A stretch of 41,724 nucleotides of DNA from Haloferax marisrubri (GCF_001469875.2 NZ_LOPW02000004.1:264730-306453); one strand, 5' to 3'; positions 15,501-24,154 are shown, counted from the first letter of the stretch. Numbers and translations: made by a program. The notes: generated by a model from the letters alone, not told the origin.

Positions 15501-17621
15501 GTCGGGGCACTTACGCTGGCCGAGTCGGACCGAAATCTGGCCGCGCTTGCCGGACTCGCCGCGGTGTCTGGCGGCGTCGCCCACGTCGCGTTGGCTCCCG
15601 CCGGCCTCGCCGATGGGAAACAGCGTGTGGACGGCCGGCGAGAGGTCGCGGCGCTCGGACTTCTCCGGGCGTCCCATGCGGTTGCCGATGCGGGTGGGCG
15701 CGCGCTCGCGGATGGTGAACGGTGCGACCTCGTTGACGGCCTCGACGGCGTTGTCGCCGTCGTCCCAGGTTCGGGCGCGCTCGGAGAGGTCGGCGAGTTC
15801 CCACGTCCGCTCGCGGTCGTCGGTGAGGCCGAGGCTCCGGGCGAGCGGTCGCCACACGGGAACCCGGAGCGTCTCGTCGGTCTGGCGGTGGGCGACGAGC
15901 AGATGTTCGAGCGCCTCCCGAATCTCGGGCGTGTTGTCGAGGACGAGCGTGCCCTGCAGTCCGCGCTCGGGTTCGTTGTCGTGTTCGAGCGCGGCGGCCG
16001 TGCCGCCGTCGGCTTCGGCGGCGACGACCTCGCCGGCCGCGACGGCGTCGGCGAGCGCGTCGAATCGCTCGACGGAGATATCGTGCCAGAGGTAGGTGTA
16101 GGTGGGATGGAGCGGGGCGTCGAACTCGGTCGCCCACGAGAGGGCCTGTTCGACCGACGGCTCTTCGAGGTCGACGGCGGGGTCGTCGCGGAGCGCCTGC
16201 ACGTTGGCCTCGGTCGCCTCGAAGTCCTGAATCCACCACTCGAAGACGTACGAGGCGGGCGCGAGCGGGTGGTTGTTCTCGACGAACTCGCCGAAGTTGA
16301 CGAGGTACTCGCCGAGGTCGAGAATCTTCTCGACGCCGTTCTGGAGCTCCTCGGCCTCCTCGGGGTCGTCGATGCGGCGCACGTCGCCGTTGGCGAGTCT
16401 GACCGTCGGCCCCTCGATGGAGTCGACGGGGACGACGCCGCCGGCCTTCCCGGGGCGTTCGGTCTTGATTTGGGTTCCGGTGGCGATGAAATCGTCCACG
16501 ATGTGCATCGTCGCGGGGTGGACGCCCGCGGTCGCGAAGCCGTGGTTGCGGGCGCGACCGTACCGGAGGCGGAAGCCGCCGGGCGCGGAGGGGTGGCCGA
16601 ACACCGGGCGGCCCGCGATGAGGTCGCGGAGGAACTTGGTCGCGGGTTCGACGCGATTCGGTCCGTCGGGGACGTCGTCGTCGGTGTCGGCGTCGTCTGC
16701 GTCCGGGTCGGCCTCGGCGTCGTCGCTGTCGTCGCCGTCGTCTCCCGCGTCGTCGGCCTTCGCGGCCTTCCCGTCGTCTTTGCCGATGGTGCCGTCGATG
16801 AGGTCTTGGAGCCACGGCCAGTCGACCTCGTCGAGCTGGCGGGTGTAGCGCTGAATCTTCGGGGCCTTGAGGGCGATACCCTCGGCCATGACGAGACACA
16901 TGCCGCCGCGGGCGGAGTTGGTATCGACGCGTTCGAGGTCGCGGTAGCCCGAGACCTCCTCGTCGCCCGTGGCCTCGCCGTCGAGCATGATGGGCATGTT
17001 CTGGGCGATAAAGCGCGACTCCTTGTCCTTCGGCGAGTACTGGAGCCCGGTCTCCTTGTCGTAGAGGTTGACCTCCTCGACGTAGCGCTCGACCTCGTCG
17101 GTTCGAGCCTTGTACTCGTCGATGTCGAGGAGCGAGCGGGCGTAGTCGGCGACGAGCACGGAGAGCGCTTGTGCGGTGCCGCCCGCCGAGCGAATCGGGC
17201 CGGCGTAGTAGACGTTGACGAACTCCGTGCCGTCGTCGTTTTCGAGGATTTCGACGCGGTCGATGCCCTCGATGGGCGCGGCGACGACCCCCTCGGTGAG
17301 GAGGGCGACGGCGGTGCGGACCGCGCCCTCGACTTTGCCCTCGCGGGAGTCGTAGTCACCGACGTTGCCGTCGACGAAGTCCGTCACGAGTTCGAGCGCC
17401 GCCTCCTCGCGGGACATCTCGCCTTCGAGTTCGCGGACGCGCTCGGCGACGCCGTCGATGCCGAGGATGTTCTCGACGCGGTCGGCCATGTCCTTGGCGA
17501 CCGGAATCTCGACTTCGGTCTTCGGGTCGTACCCCGTCGCCTTCGCGGCCTCCGCGAGGTCGAACGCCTCGTCGAGGCGGGTTTCGATGCGACGGAAGTA
17601 CCGGGAGTCCTCCTCGCGCAC
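12525..17621 (-). CDS. polD2: DNA polymerase D large subunit (DP2) with intein
   Basis: DP2 is the catalytic subunit of the replicative archaeal family D polymerase. The precursor is 1698 aa; without the 495-aa intein (residues 954-1448) it is 1203 aa, normal for haloarchaea. Landmarks include YYAGPIRSAGGTAQALSVLV, RYGRARNHGFATAGVHPATM, the zinc fingers CPDCGAFGFKSKCSDCGG and CDDCGSVIEPDESGRVYCERC, and the catalytic CDGDEDCVMLL. The region YAHPYFHAAKRRN lies just before the intein. A C-terminal zinc motif (CLDCGEKYRRMPLSGDCRECGG) precedes the end QSGIADFM. About 35 acidic residues (near 283-318) form a linker. It starts with GTG 2 nt after the stop of a PPC-domain gene, so the two are co-transcribed. 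The 3' end is duplicated downstream. Confidence 0.96.
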   Translation of the reverse strand: MREEDSRYFRRIETRLDEAFDLAEAAKATGYDPKTEVEIPVAKDMADRVENILGIDGVAERVRELEGEMSREEAALELVTDFVDGNVGDYDSREGKVEGAVRTAVALLTEGVVAAPIEGIDRVEILENDDGTEFVNVYYAGPIRSAGGTAQALSVLVADYARSLLDIDEYKARTDEVERYVEEVNLYDKETGLQYSPKDKESRFIAQNMPIMLDGEATGDEEVSGYRDLERVDTNSARGGMCLVMAEGIALKAPKIQRYTRQLDEVDWPWLQDLIDGTIGKDDGKAAKADDAGDDGDDSDDAEADPDADDADTDDDVPDGPNRVEPATKFLRDLIAGRPVFGHPSAPGGFRLRYGRARNHGFATAGVHPATMHIVDDFIATGTQIKTERPGKAGGVVPVDSIEGPTVRLANGDVRRIDDPEEAEELQNGVEKILDLGEYLVNFGEFVENNHPLAPASYVFEWWIQDFEATEANVQALRDDPAVDLEEPSVEQALSWATEFDAPLHPTYTYLWHDISVERFDALADAVAAGEVVAAEADGGTAAALEHDNEPERGLQGTLVLDNTPEIREALEHLLVAHRQTDETLRVPVWRPLARSLGLTDDRERTWELADLSERARTWDDGDNAVEAVNEVAPFTIRERAPTRIGNRMGRPEKSERRDLSPAVHTLFPIGEAGGSQRDVGDAARHRGESGKRGQISVRLGQRKCPDCGAFGFKSKCSDCGGHTEPHYECDDCGSVIEPDESGRVYCERCEWDVESAEWQDIDLNTEYRNALERVGERESSFQILKGVKGLTSANKTPEPIEKGVLRAKHDVSSFKDGTVRYDMTDLPVTAVRPEELDVTADHFRELGYETDIDGEPLRFDDQLVELKVQDIVLSNGAAQHMMQTADFVDDLLEQFYGLDRFYEIEERDDLIGELVFGMAPHTSAAVVGRVVGFTTAAVGYAHPYFHAAKRRNCFHPETKVWYRDETDRWRYDEVRTLVEKRLDDPETDDFGTLVQELDGDVYVPSLTRDGRETVKPVEAVSKHVAQDHLVRIETRGGRELTVTPDHTVIRADDGGFTRCPAHELDEGDSLPSPKCVDIDADPAQFDLLDEFLSGGSIPADDLMIRGLGADRIRSLFDEHTEASGYLKPVAERLGRSDSTVYNWVSRDSVPASVFVEVLGDVETVVDALPREISLGVRRDTATVSRVLDIDEAFGTVLGYYAAEGFTRASPGNFYQTTICIPDELARERILNTVSEALGVDAFEEDEWKVTISSRLVQSLFADVIGCGSRAEEKGVPDSILTGPKPVLRSFLSAYFSGDGSASSDRVEVRAHTVSDDLKRDLVAALKRFGIASKTYSERRTPQTGAVAEFYDGDAVPTFDSWVLKVTSENAVRFAEEVGFHLPRKSEALASALDDTDIRSQRLFSDGGDTWLDEVVSVEYLESDIDHTYSLTVEDTNSLVANDLHVAQCDGDEDCVMLLMDGLLNFSKEYLPDKRGGQMDAPLVMSSRIDPSEIDDEAHNMDIVRQYPREFYEATLRMEDPDDWEDEVTIAEEYLGTDREYTGFDHTHDTTDIAAGPDLSAYKTLGSMMDKMDAQLFLARKLRAVDETDVAERVIEYHFLPDLIGNLRAFSRQETRCLDCGEKYRRMPLSGDCRECGGRVNLTVHQGSVNKYMDTAIQVAEEFDCRDYTKQRLEVLEKSLESVFENDKNKQSGIADFM
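13278..14762 (-). mobile_element. Intein with LAGLIDADG homing endonuclease in PolD DP2
   Basis: The intein is 495 residues. It starts with Cys in CFHPETKVWY after KRRN, and ends NDLHVAQ before the extein Cys of CDGDED. Splicing block B is TPDHTVI (intein residues 91-97). The two endonuclease motifs are LGYYAAEGF (245-253; acidic Glu251) and FLSAYFSGDG (338-347; acidic Asp346), so the nuclease may be active. A helix-turn-helix-like stretch, SGYLKPVAERLGRSDSTVYNW (about 171-191), precedes them. The C-terminal residue is Gln instead of Asn, and the residue before it is Ala instead of His. Base composition is visibly less GC-rich than the extein, consistent with transfer. Confidence 0.95.
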
Positions 17622-17623
17622 AG

Positions 17624-18043
17624 TTACAACCAGAGGTCGAGGTCGGTCACCGCGTCGTGGTCGCGTTCGAGCGGTTCCTCGAAGGCGCGGAGGTTCACTT
17701 CGCCGGCGAAGACGGTCGCAGAGTCGAGGTGTCCGGCGAGCGCCTGCCCACTACGTCGAGAAAGGATTGCGTGCGTGTGTGCGAAGGGTTCGCCGTCGAG
17801 GAGCGCGACGTTACCCACGCAGGCGGCGACTTCGAGCGGCTCGTCGAACGTCACGGACTGGTACTCTTGGTCCGTCTGGTCGTAGAACCAGAGTTCGGCG
17901 TCTTGGACGGCACCCATGGCGTTGAACCACGCGGACCCGATGTCCTTGCGCGCGCAGAACTCCTCGATCTCCTCGCGCCAGTCCGCACCGTGTTCGAGAC
18001 GGGCGAGGTACTCCTCGCTCACCGTCACCGCTCGAGCGTTCAT
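17624..18043 (-). CDS. PPC (DUF296) domain protein
   Basis: The 139-aa protein is a single PPC/DUF296 domain: LEHGADWREEIEEFCARKDI, then SAWFNAMGAVQDAELWFYD, and the core GEPFAHTHAILSRR plus GHLDSATVFAGEVNL. The three His of HTH and GHL are the usual metal-site residues. In plants this domain is fused to AT-hooks; prokaryotic members are single-domain and their role is unclear. The start at 18043 (MNARAVTVSEEY) is preferred over the in-frame codon at 18055 because a TATA box lies 29 nt upstream. Its stop is 2 nt before the GTG of polD, so it leads the polD transcript. Confidence 0.87.
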   Translation of the reverse strand: MNARAVTVSEEYLARLEHGADWREEIEEFCARKDIGSAWFNAMGAVQDAELWFYDQTDQEYQSVTFDEPLEVAACVGNVALLDGEPFAHTHAILSRRSGQALAGHLDSATVFAGEVNLRAFEEPLERDHDAVTDLDLWL

Positions 18044-18067
18044 GCAGCGTACCACGAGCGAGTCGGA

Positions 18068-18077
18068 CTAAAATATG
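18068..18077 (-). promoter_or_regulatory. TATA box of the PPC-polD operon
   Basis: The minus-strand CATATTTTAG is centred about 29 nt before the ATG at 18043. It is the only obvious promoter for the polymerase D large-subunit gene. Confidence 0.5.
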
Positions 18078-18127
18078 AATGGTCTGGCCGCCGGGCGTCC
18101 GGCGGCGGGCTTACGGGGCCGGAGCGA

Positions 18128-18295
18128 TTATCGCCACTCGTCGAGCGCGAGCGCGTCGGCTACGTCAGCGGCGAGCCACGCGTCATCGCGGGAGATGTCC
18201 GCGATAATAAGACGCTGGCCCGTCTGAGAGCGATCCACCGAGGCCATGACCTCGGCGCCCGAGTCGTCGACGGAAGCCGTCGCATCCGGCGTCAT
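18128..18295 (-). CDS. Small haloarchaeal protein of 55 residues (DUF7556-like)
   Basis: An ATG at 18295 opens a 55-codon frame ending in TAA at 18128-18130. The protein is acidic and contains VMASVDRSQTGQRLIIADIS followed by RDDAWLAADVADALALDEWR. The pattern of a strand, then an ISRDDAW motif and a C-terminal EWR matches, from memory, a short family found across haloarchaea (DUF7556). Its function is unknown. A textbook TATA box (18318-18326) lies 26-27 nt before the ATG, so it is expressed as a leaderless mRNA. It is separated from the PPC gene by 84 bp. Confidence 0.78.
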   Translation of the reverse strand: MTPDATASVDDSGAEVMASVDRSQTGQRLIIADISRDDAWLAADVADALALDEWR

Positions 18296-18317
18296 GTATG
18301 ATACATAGTGACACCCC

Positions 18318-18326
18318 TATATAAGT
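18318..18326 (-). promoter_or_regulatory. TATA box of the 55-residue protein gene
   Basis: The minus-strand CTTATATAG is one of the clearest TATA boxes in the window, 26-27 nt before the ATG at 18295. Confidence 0.6.
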
Positions 18327-18497
18327 GGACCGAAATGACGGGCGGAGGAGTGGCCCGGTCGTTCGATTCTGTCGCCTCGAAAGCGGGTTTAAAATGTAAA
18401 ACGAGTTCCTTAGGGAGCCACGTGGCAGTTTTCGCCGCTTATGTATGGTACTACAACCCTTCCACGCTACACTATATCAAACAAATCGAATACGGTA

Positions 18498-18506
18498 AGT
18501 TTATCC
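18498..18506 (+). promoter_or_regulatory. TATA box of the ABC transporter operon
   Basis: AGTTTATCC is centred about 30 nt before the ATG at 18532. The 100 bp upstream are AT-rich (for example CTATATCAAACAAATCG near 18472-18489), which could hold regulator sites. No operator could be defined. Confidence 0.5.
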
Positions 18507-18531
18507 ACGCGGCACGGAAAGATTGGTTCGA

Positions 18532-20370
18532 ATGCCAGACACTAACAAACTCTCGCGTCGCCGCTTCCTGAAGGCAACGGGTGGGGCCGCTACGGCCGCC
18601 GCTCTCGCCGGTTGTACCGGCGGTGACGGTGAAGAGACGACGACGACCGAATCCGGTGGCGAGGAAACCACCACCGCGACGACGACCGAAGAGGACACGG
18701 GCACGGAACTGTCCGGCTCGGTCTTCAACCGCATCCTCTCGGGCACCATCACGACGATGGACCCCGTCGCCGCGACAGACACGTCGTCGGGCATCATCAT
18801 CCAGCAGGTCTTCGACTGCCTGATGTCCTACCCGAACGCCCTGCCGACGGTCGAAAACGAACTCGCTGCGGACTATACGGTCTCCGAGGACTTCACGACC
18901 TACACGTTCCAGCTCGCCGACGCGACCTACCACAACGGCGAGACGGTCACCGCGTCCGACTTCATCTACGCGTGGGAGCGCCTCGCGGCCTCCGAGAACA
19001 GCCGCCGCGCCTACTTCATCCTCGACTCCGTCGGCGTGGAACACGAGACGGACGGCGAAGGCAACTACGTCCCCGGTTCGCTCGGCGTCGAAGTCGGCGA
19101 GACGGAGACCGAACTCGTCGTCAACCTCTCCGAGCCGTTCCACGACACCCTCGAGATGTTCGCCTACACCTCGTTCGCCGCCCTCCCCGAGGGCGTCCTC
19201 GGCGACGTCGAGGGCTACGACGGCGAGATGGAGTACACCGAGTTCGCCTCGAACAACCCCATCGGTGCGGGTCCGTTCGAGTTCGCCTTCTGGGAGCAGG
19301 GTACCGCCGCGGCCGTCTCCAAGTACGACGACTACTACGGACAGGTCGCGCAGGTCGACAACGTCCGCTGGCAGGTCATCGAGGACGACACGGCCCGCTA
19401 CAACTACGCGATGAACGAGAACGCGGACTACTTCGGACTGCCCACCGCGCAGTACGACCCCGGTCTCGTTCAGGTCGAATCGACCGACGAGTACGGTCGT
19501 GAAATCGGTCAGTACGGTCCCGTCCGCAACGGGCAGACGCTCAACTACGTCGGCGTCCCGACGCTGTCCATCTTCTACGTCGGCTTCAACATGGAGAAGG
19601 TCCCGAAGCCGGTCCGTCAGGCGTTCGCGTACGTCCTGAACCAGGGTCAGATGGTCTCGGAGGTCTTCAAGGGCCGCGGTTCCCCCGCACAGCTCTTCAC
19701 GCCGCCGACTATCTTCCCCGGTGGCGCGCAGGCCGCGAACGAACTCATCGACTCGGAGTACCCGTACAACGCGGACGAGACGGACATCCAGGCCGCCCGC
19801 GAAGTCATGGAGGAAGCCGGCTACGGTGAGGACAACCAGTTCGAGGTCCAGTGGACCCAGTACAACTCCAACACGTGGGAGGAGATGGCGAGCATCCTCC
19901 GCGACCAGCTCGCGTCCGCCCACATCAACATGCAGATTCAGAAGGCCGACTTCTCGACGCTCCTCGAGCGGGGCCGCAACGGTCAGCTCGAAGCGTACAC
20001 CCTCGGCTGGATCGCCGACTGGCCGGCCCCGGACAACTTCCTGCAGCTCCTGAACCCGCCGCAGACGGACACCTCCGAGCAGGGTCCCATCTCGTACGTC
20101 AACTGGACGTCCGAGAACGGCGACGCCTACCAGCAGGCGACCGACGCCTACCAGCAGGTCGTTAACAACCCGGCGCCGACCGACGAGGCCCAGCAGATCC
20201 GCGACGAGGCCTACGTCGACATCGAGACGGCCAACTGGGAAGACGTCGCGATGCTGCCCATCTACAACCGCAAGGACGAGACGTTCTGGTACGACACCGT
20301 GAACATCGAGCCGTTCGGTGGCATGGGTCCGAGCCGCCAGAAGCTCAACAACGTCACCCTCAACCGGTAA
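18532..20370 (+). CDS. Peptide/nickel-type ABC transporter substrate-binding lipoprotein
   Basis: The 612-aa protein belongs to the SBP family 5 (DppA/OppA) and captures substrate outside the cell for the permeases encoded downstream. The N-terminus has a Tat signal, SRRRFLKATGG, and a lipobox LAGC followed by a Gly/Glu/Thr-rich linker, so it is probably Tat-exported, lipidated at Cys and anchored in the membrane. The family core is seen in LADATYHNGETVTASDFIYAWERL and in NNPIGAGPFEFAFWEQG. The substrate is probably an oligopeptide, but nickel or sugars are also carried by this family. The start at 18532 is set by the Tat signal and TATA box. A T5 tract (20426-20430) follows and may reduce read-through to the permease genes. 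Confidence 0.92.
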   Translation: MPDTNKLSRRRFLKATGGAATAAALAGCTGGDGEETTTTESGGEETTTATTTEEDTGTELSGSVFNRILSGTITTMDPVAATDTSSGIIIQQVFDCLMSYPNALPTVENELAADYTVSEDFTTYTFQLADATYHNGETVTASDFIYAWERLAASENSRRAYFILDSVGVEHETDGEGNYVPGSLGVEVGETETELVVNLSEPFHDTLEMFAYTSFAALPEGVLGDVEGYDGEMEYTEFASNNPIGAGPFEFAFWEQGTAAAVSKYDDYYGQVAQVDNVRWQVIEDDTARYNYAMNENADYFGLPTAQYDPGLVQVESTDEYGREIGQYGPVRNGQTLNYVGVPTLSIFYVGFNMEKVPKPVRQAFAYVLNQGQMVSEVFKGRGSPAQLFTPPTIFPGGAQAANELIDSEYPYNADETDIQAAREVMEEAGYGEDNQFEVQWTQYNSNTWEEMASILRDQLASAHINMQIQKADFSTLLERGRNGQLEAYTLGWIADWPAPDNFLQLLNPPQTDTSEQGPISYVNWTSENGDAYQQATDAYQQVVNNPAPTDEAQQIRDEAYVDIETANWEDVAMLPIYNRKDETFWYDTVNIEPFGGMGPSRQKLNNVTLNR

Positions 20371-20420
20371 GACCGATTAGCGCGGACGCATCCTCGCGTC
20401 CCGTCTCAATCGAAACGTCC

Positions 20421-20430
20421 GGTTATTTTT
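20421..20430 (+). terminator. Oligo-T stretch after the binding-protein gene
   Basis: GGTTATTTTT ends in T5, 56 nt after the stop codon of the binding protein. Archaeal termination uses such T-tracts. A partial terminator here would give more binding protein than permease. The 210-bp gap also contains AT-rich sequence (ACTATATACTATAATC, near 20454-20469) that could be an internal promoter. Confidence 0.35.
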
Positions 20431-20582
20431 GACAAGCGTACAATTAGTCCCAACTATATACTATAATCTGGCAGTAGAGTTGCTGAAACTGCGACATTAG
20501 GACTTCGAAGCGCAAGACATATCCATACCACTCATTAAACCAGTACAATAATGTCCGCTCGAACGGTCTGCGAGGTGATGCC

Positions 20583-21632
20583 ATGAGTCGATGGCAGTAC
20601 TTCCTCCGCAGGGTACTGATGTCGATTCCTGTCGTCATCTTCGGGACGACAATTACGTTTGCCCTCATCCGCCTGGGGCCACTCGACCCCGTTTCGGCGA
20701 TTCTGGGGACGCAATACAACCCACAGGCGGCAGAACAGATTCGAACGAACCTCGGGTTGAACCAGCCGCTTTGGAGTCAGTACCTCGACTTCATGTACGA
20801 CCTGTTCACCTTCCAACTCGGCCAGTCGTGGGTCATCGCGCCCGGGACGACCGCGTACGAACTCATCGAGATCTACGCGCCCCGGACGATTTGGCTCGGC
20901 TTCTGGTCGGTCGTCATCGCGCTGTTCGTCGGGATTCCGCTCGGCTTCTACGCCGGGCTGAACCCGAACACGCCCTCGGACTACGCCGCCTCCTTCGGCG
21001 GAATCGTCTGGCGCGCGATGCCGAACTTCTGGCTGGCCATCATGCTCGTCACGGCCCTCTCGCAGCTCGGGACGTGGACGAACGGCCTGTTCACGTGGCA
21101 GACGTGGATCGTCAGGACGAACGTCGTCACGCCGCCGGCGCTCGGCTTCTTCCAGTCACCGGTCGAGCAGTTCCTCGCCGACCCCGGCGGGTGGACCGAG
21201 TCGTTCATCCGAGCGACGAAGCAGATCGCTCCGGCCGCGCTGGTCCTCGGGTCGGCGTCGATGGGGAACGAGATGCGTATCGGCCGCACCGCCGTCCTCG
21301 AGACCATCAACTCGAACTACGTCGAGACCGCCCGCGCGAAGGGCGTCTCCGGGCGCTCGCTCGTCTGGAAGCACATCTTCCGGAACGCGCTCATCCCGCT
21401 CGTGCCCATCATCACGGGCGAGGCGTTCCTGCTTCTCGGCGGGTCGGTGTTCGTCGAGACGGTCTTCGCCATCAACGGCCTCGGCTGGCTGTTCTTCAAC
21501 GCAGCCATCAACGGGGACCTGCCGCTCATCGGGACGCTGATGTTCATCTTCATCCTCATCCTGGTCGGCACGAACATCCTGCAGGACTTCCTGTACACGA
21601 TTATCGACCCGCGCGTCGGGTACGACGGGTGA
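20583..21632 (+). CDS. ABC transporter permease, DppB type
   Basis: The 349-aa protein has six predicted membrane segments and is the first permease of the peptide-type ABC importer. It starts SRWQYFLRRVLMSIPVVIFG, the normal DppB N-terminus. The cytoplasmic coupling (EAA) loop is ETINSNYVETARAKGVSGRS followed by WKHIFRNALIPLVP, which contacts the ATPases. The ATG at 20583 has a strong Shine-Dalgarno, GAGGTGAT (20572-20579), 3 nt upstream, unlike the leaderless first gene of the unit. It is followed 6 nt later by dppC. Confidence 0.94.
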   Translation: MSRWQYFLRRVLMSIPVVIFGTTITFALIRLGPLDPVSAILGTQYNPQAAEQIRTNLGLNQPLWSQYLDFMYDLFTFQLGQSWVIAPGTTAYELIEIYAPRTIWLGFWSVVIALFVGIPLGFYAGLNPNTPSDYAASFGGIVWRAMPNFWLAIMLVTALSQLGTWTNGLFTWQTWIVRTNVVTPPALGFFQSPVEQFLADPGGWTESFIRATKQIAPAALVLGSASMGNEMRIGRTAVLETINSNYVETARAKGVSGRSLVWKHIFRNALIPLVPIITGEAFLLLGGSVFVETVFAINGLGWLFFNAAINGDLPLIGTLMFIFILILVGTNILQDFLYTIIDPRVGYDG

Positions 21633-21638
21633 ATCACA

Positions 21639-23078
21639 GTGAGTACGACAACCGAAACCGAAATTCCGCTCCGACAACGAGTCGCTGAGAACCCCCAGCC
21701 CGCGCTGATTTGGGCCGCCGTCGGTGCAGTCCTCATCGGCGTCGAACTGGGCGCTATCCTCCAAGTCGTCGGCGCCGTCGCCGGCGTGGTCGTCAACCTC
21801 CTTCCCGGTGACCCGGGTGCGTCCGCCGTCCAGTCGCTGCAGGCGGCGTTCGACGCGATTCCGACGCTCGTCTCCCGCGACGTGATTCCGAACCAGGGCT
21901 ACTGGAACGGCACCGGCTACGAGAACACGTTCCTCGGGCTCTCGCCCGCGGTGGCGTGGGCCATCCGCGTCGCGTTCGTCTACGCGTACGCCTTCGCGGT
22001 GCTGGCGTGGGCGTGGAACGGCTACAAGCGGTTCCGCCGTCACTACCGCCGCGTCGACTGGACGCCGCGGGACGACGTGGTCAACCGCTTCCGGGGTCAC
22101 TCCTGGGGCAAGTTCGGGCTCATTATCGTCATCACGTTTGTGGTCATGGCGGTATTCGCGCCCGCGCTCGGTCCGACCACGATGGAACGAAACATCCTCC
22201 AGCCGTACGACTACGAGGTCAGCTACTGGAGCGAAGACACCCAGAGCGTCGAGACCGTCCTCGTCGGCGAGGCCAACCTCGGCTCCGGGTCGCAGGGAGC
22301 GGGCGACGAGAACGTCGCGCCGATGACGTACGACGACTTCGGCAGGTTCCATCCGTTCGGCACGGCGACAAACGGGAAGGACTTATTCACACAAGTGGTG
22401 TTCGGGGCCAGGATATCCCTGACCATCGCCGTCGTCGCCATGGGAATCGCCGGCCTCATCGGCCTCGGCTTGGCCATGATAACGGCGTACTACAAGGGAC
22501 TGGCTGACTTGGCGACGGTGTTAGTCTCCGACTCGATACAGGCGTTGCCGGTCATCATGGTCCTCATCTTGATGCTCGTCATCTTCCAGAACACCTGGGT
22601 GAGGGAGTTGTACGACGGCGCGGTGCTCATCATCCTCATCTTCAGTATCGTCTACTGGCCGTTCATCTGGCGGTCGATACGTGGGCCAGCGCTCCAGGTG
22701 TCCGAGCAGGACTGGATCGACGCCGCGAAGTCGTTCGGTCAGACGCCGACGCAGGTCATGCGCAAGCACATGGCCCCCTACGTGTTCAGCTACATGCTCA
22801 TCTACGCCTCGCTCAGTCTCGGTGGTATCATCATCAGCGTCGCCGGACTCTCCTACCTCGGGCTCGGCATCACCGCGCCGACCCCCGAGTGGGGCCGGCT
22901 CATCGCGAACGGCCAGCAGTACGTCGCGAGTCCCTCGTGGCACATCTCGCTGGTTCCCGGCCTCCTCATCACGCTCGTCGTGACCGGGCTGAACGCCTTC
23001 GGCGACGGCATCCGCGACGCCATCGACCCGCAGGCAGACACCGGTGACGAGGCCGCGGCAACCGGAGGTGGCGCATGA
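21639..23078 (+). CDS. ABC transporter permease, DppC type, with extended N-terminus
   Basis: The 479-aa protein is much longer than the usual DppC of about 300 aa. The C-terminal part is standard: ATNGKDLFTQVVFGARISL, the coupling loop EQDWIDAAKSFGQTPTQVMR, and a final DAIDPQADTG. The first about 160 residues add extra hydrophobic segments (about 20-50 and 98-125) ending in an Arg-rich stretch (KRFRRHYRRVDW) before the first canonical helix. A roughly 60-residue segment rich in polar residues follows that helix. The start is a GTG with GGTGA (21628-21632) overlapping the dppB stop. It overlaps the ATPase gene by 4 nt. Confidence 0.93.
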   Translation: MSTTTETEIPLRQRVAENPQPALIWAAVGAVLIGVELGAILQVVGAVAGVVVNLLPGDPGASAVQSLQAAFDAIPTLVSRDVIPNQGYWNGTGYENTFLGLSPAVAWAIRVAFVYAYAFAVLAWAWNGYKRFRRHYRRVDWTPRDDVVNRFRGHSWGKFGLIIVITFVVMAVFAPALGPTTMERNILQPYDYEVSYWSEDTQSVETVLVGEANLGSGSQGAGDENVAPMTYDDFGRFHPFGTATNGKDLFTQVVFGARISLTIAVVAMGIAGLIGLGLAMITAYYKGLADLATVLVSDSIQALPVIMVLILMLVIFQNTWVRELYDGAVLIILIFSIVYWPFIWRSIRGPALQVSEQDWIDAAKSFGQTPTQVMRKHMAPYVFSYMLIYASLSLGGIIISVAGLSYLGLGITAPTPEWGRLIANGQQYVASPSWHISLVPGLLITLVVTGLNAFGDGIRDAIDPQADTGDEAAATGGGA

Positions 23079-24154
23079 GCACCGACCAGGCGAGTTCGAC
23101 CCGCATCGAGGGCGAACCGCTGCTCTCCGTCGAGAACCTCCGGACGTCGTTCTACACCGACAAGGAGGTCATCCGCGCGGTCGACGGCATCTCGTTCGAC
23201 ATCTTCCGCGGCGAGACCGTGGGCATCGTCGGCGAGTCCGGCTCCGGCAAGTCCGTCACGGCCCGCTCTATCATGCGGTTGGTCGAGAACCCCGGCCGCA
23301 TCGAGAACGGCCGTATCATGTACGACGGCGAGGACCTCCTCGACAAGTCGCCGAAACAGATGCGCTCTATCCGCGGCGGCAGTATCGCCATGGTGTTCCA
23401 GGACCCGCTGACGAGCCTGAACCCCGTCTACACCGTCGGCAACCAAATCAAGGAGGCGCTTCGCCTCCACCGCGGACTGAGCGGGTCGGCGGCGACGAGA
23501 GAAGCCATCGAACTGCTCGAAGCGGTCGGGATTCCGGACGCCCACCGTCGCGTCCGCGAGTACCCCCACCAGTTCTCCGGCGGGATGCGCCAGCGCGCCG
23601 TCATCGCGATGGCGCTCGCGTGCGACCCCGAACTGCTCATCTGCGACGAGCCGACGACGGCGCTCGACGTGACCATCCAGGCGCAGATTCTGGAACTCCT
23701 CGAAGAGCTTCAGGAGGAACGCGACCTCGGTATCATGTTCATCACCCACGACATGGGCGTCATCGCCGAAATCGCCGACCGCGTCAACGTGATGTACGCG
23801 GGCGAAATCGTCGAGAGCGCACCCGTCGTCGAACTGTTCGAGTCGCCGAAACACCCCTACACGCAGGGGCTTCTCAACTCCATCCCCGGACAGGGACTCG
23901 ACGAGGACGAGCGCCTCGCGACCATCGAAGGCGACGTGCCGACGCCGAACGAGGACCCGACCTACTGTCGGTTCGCGCCCCGGTGTCCGAAGGCGTTCGC
24001 CGAGTGCGACACGGTACACCCCGAACCCGTCGAAGTCGGTGACGGGACGGGCCAGCACCGAGCGTCGTGTCTGCTGTACCCGGAAGACCTCCCCACGGAG
24101 GAGGCGGTCGCCGTCCACCGCGAGGGCGGACAGCGCGGAGGTGACACGCGATGA
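23075..24154 (+). CDS. ABC transporter ATP-binding protein, DppD type
   Basis: The 359-aa ATPase has Walker [11 protein letters not shown]-loop [13 protein letters not shown], signature [15 protein letters not shown] and Walker [14 protein letters not shown] followed by the His-loop FITHDMGV. The C-terminal oligopeptide/dipeptide domain holds [14 protein letters not shown] and a later HRASC. These four cysteines match the spacing reported to bind a [4Fe-4S] cluster in related ATPases. It starts with ATG overlapping dppC (ATGA), with GGAGGTG at 23064-23070, and itself overlaps dppF by 4 nt. Confidence 0.95.
   Translation: MSTDQASSTRIEGEPLLSVENLRTSFYTDKEVIRAVDGISFDIFRGETVGIVGESGSGKSVTARSIMRLVENPGRIENGRIMYDGEDLLDKSPKQMRSIRGGSIAMVFQDPLTSLNPVYTVGNQIKEALRLHRGLSGSAATREAIELLEAVGIPDAHRRVREYPHQFSGGMRQRAVIAMALACDPELLICDEPTTALDVTIQAQILELLEELQEERDLGIMFITHDMGVIAEIADRVNVMYAGEIVESAPVVELFESPKHPYTQGLLNSIPGQGLDEDERLATIEGDVPTPNEDPTYCRFAPRCPKAFAECDTVHPEPVEVGDGTGQHRASCLLYPEDLPTEEAVAVHREGGQRGGDTR

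Noticed and set aside
14754..17885. A 1043-codon plus-strand open frame antisense to polD
   Set aside because: It is a shadow of the high-GC, GC3-biased polD frame; it has no recognisable domains and begins inside the intein region.
18308..18571. An 87-codon plus-strand frame between the 55-residue gene and the ABC operon
   Set aside because: It runs through two promoters and into the binding-protein gene in another frame; the composition is not haloarchaeal.
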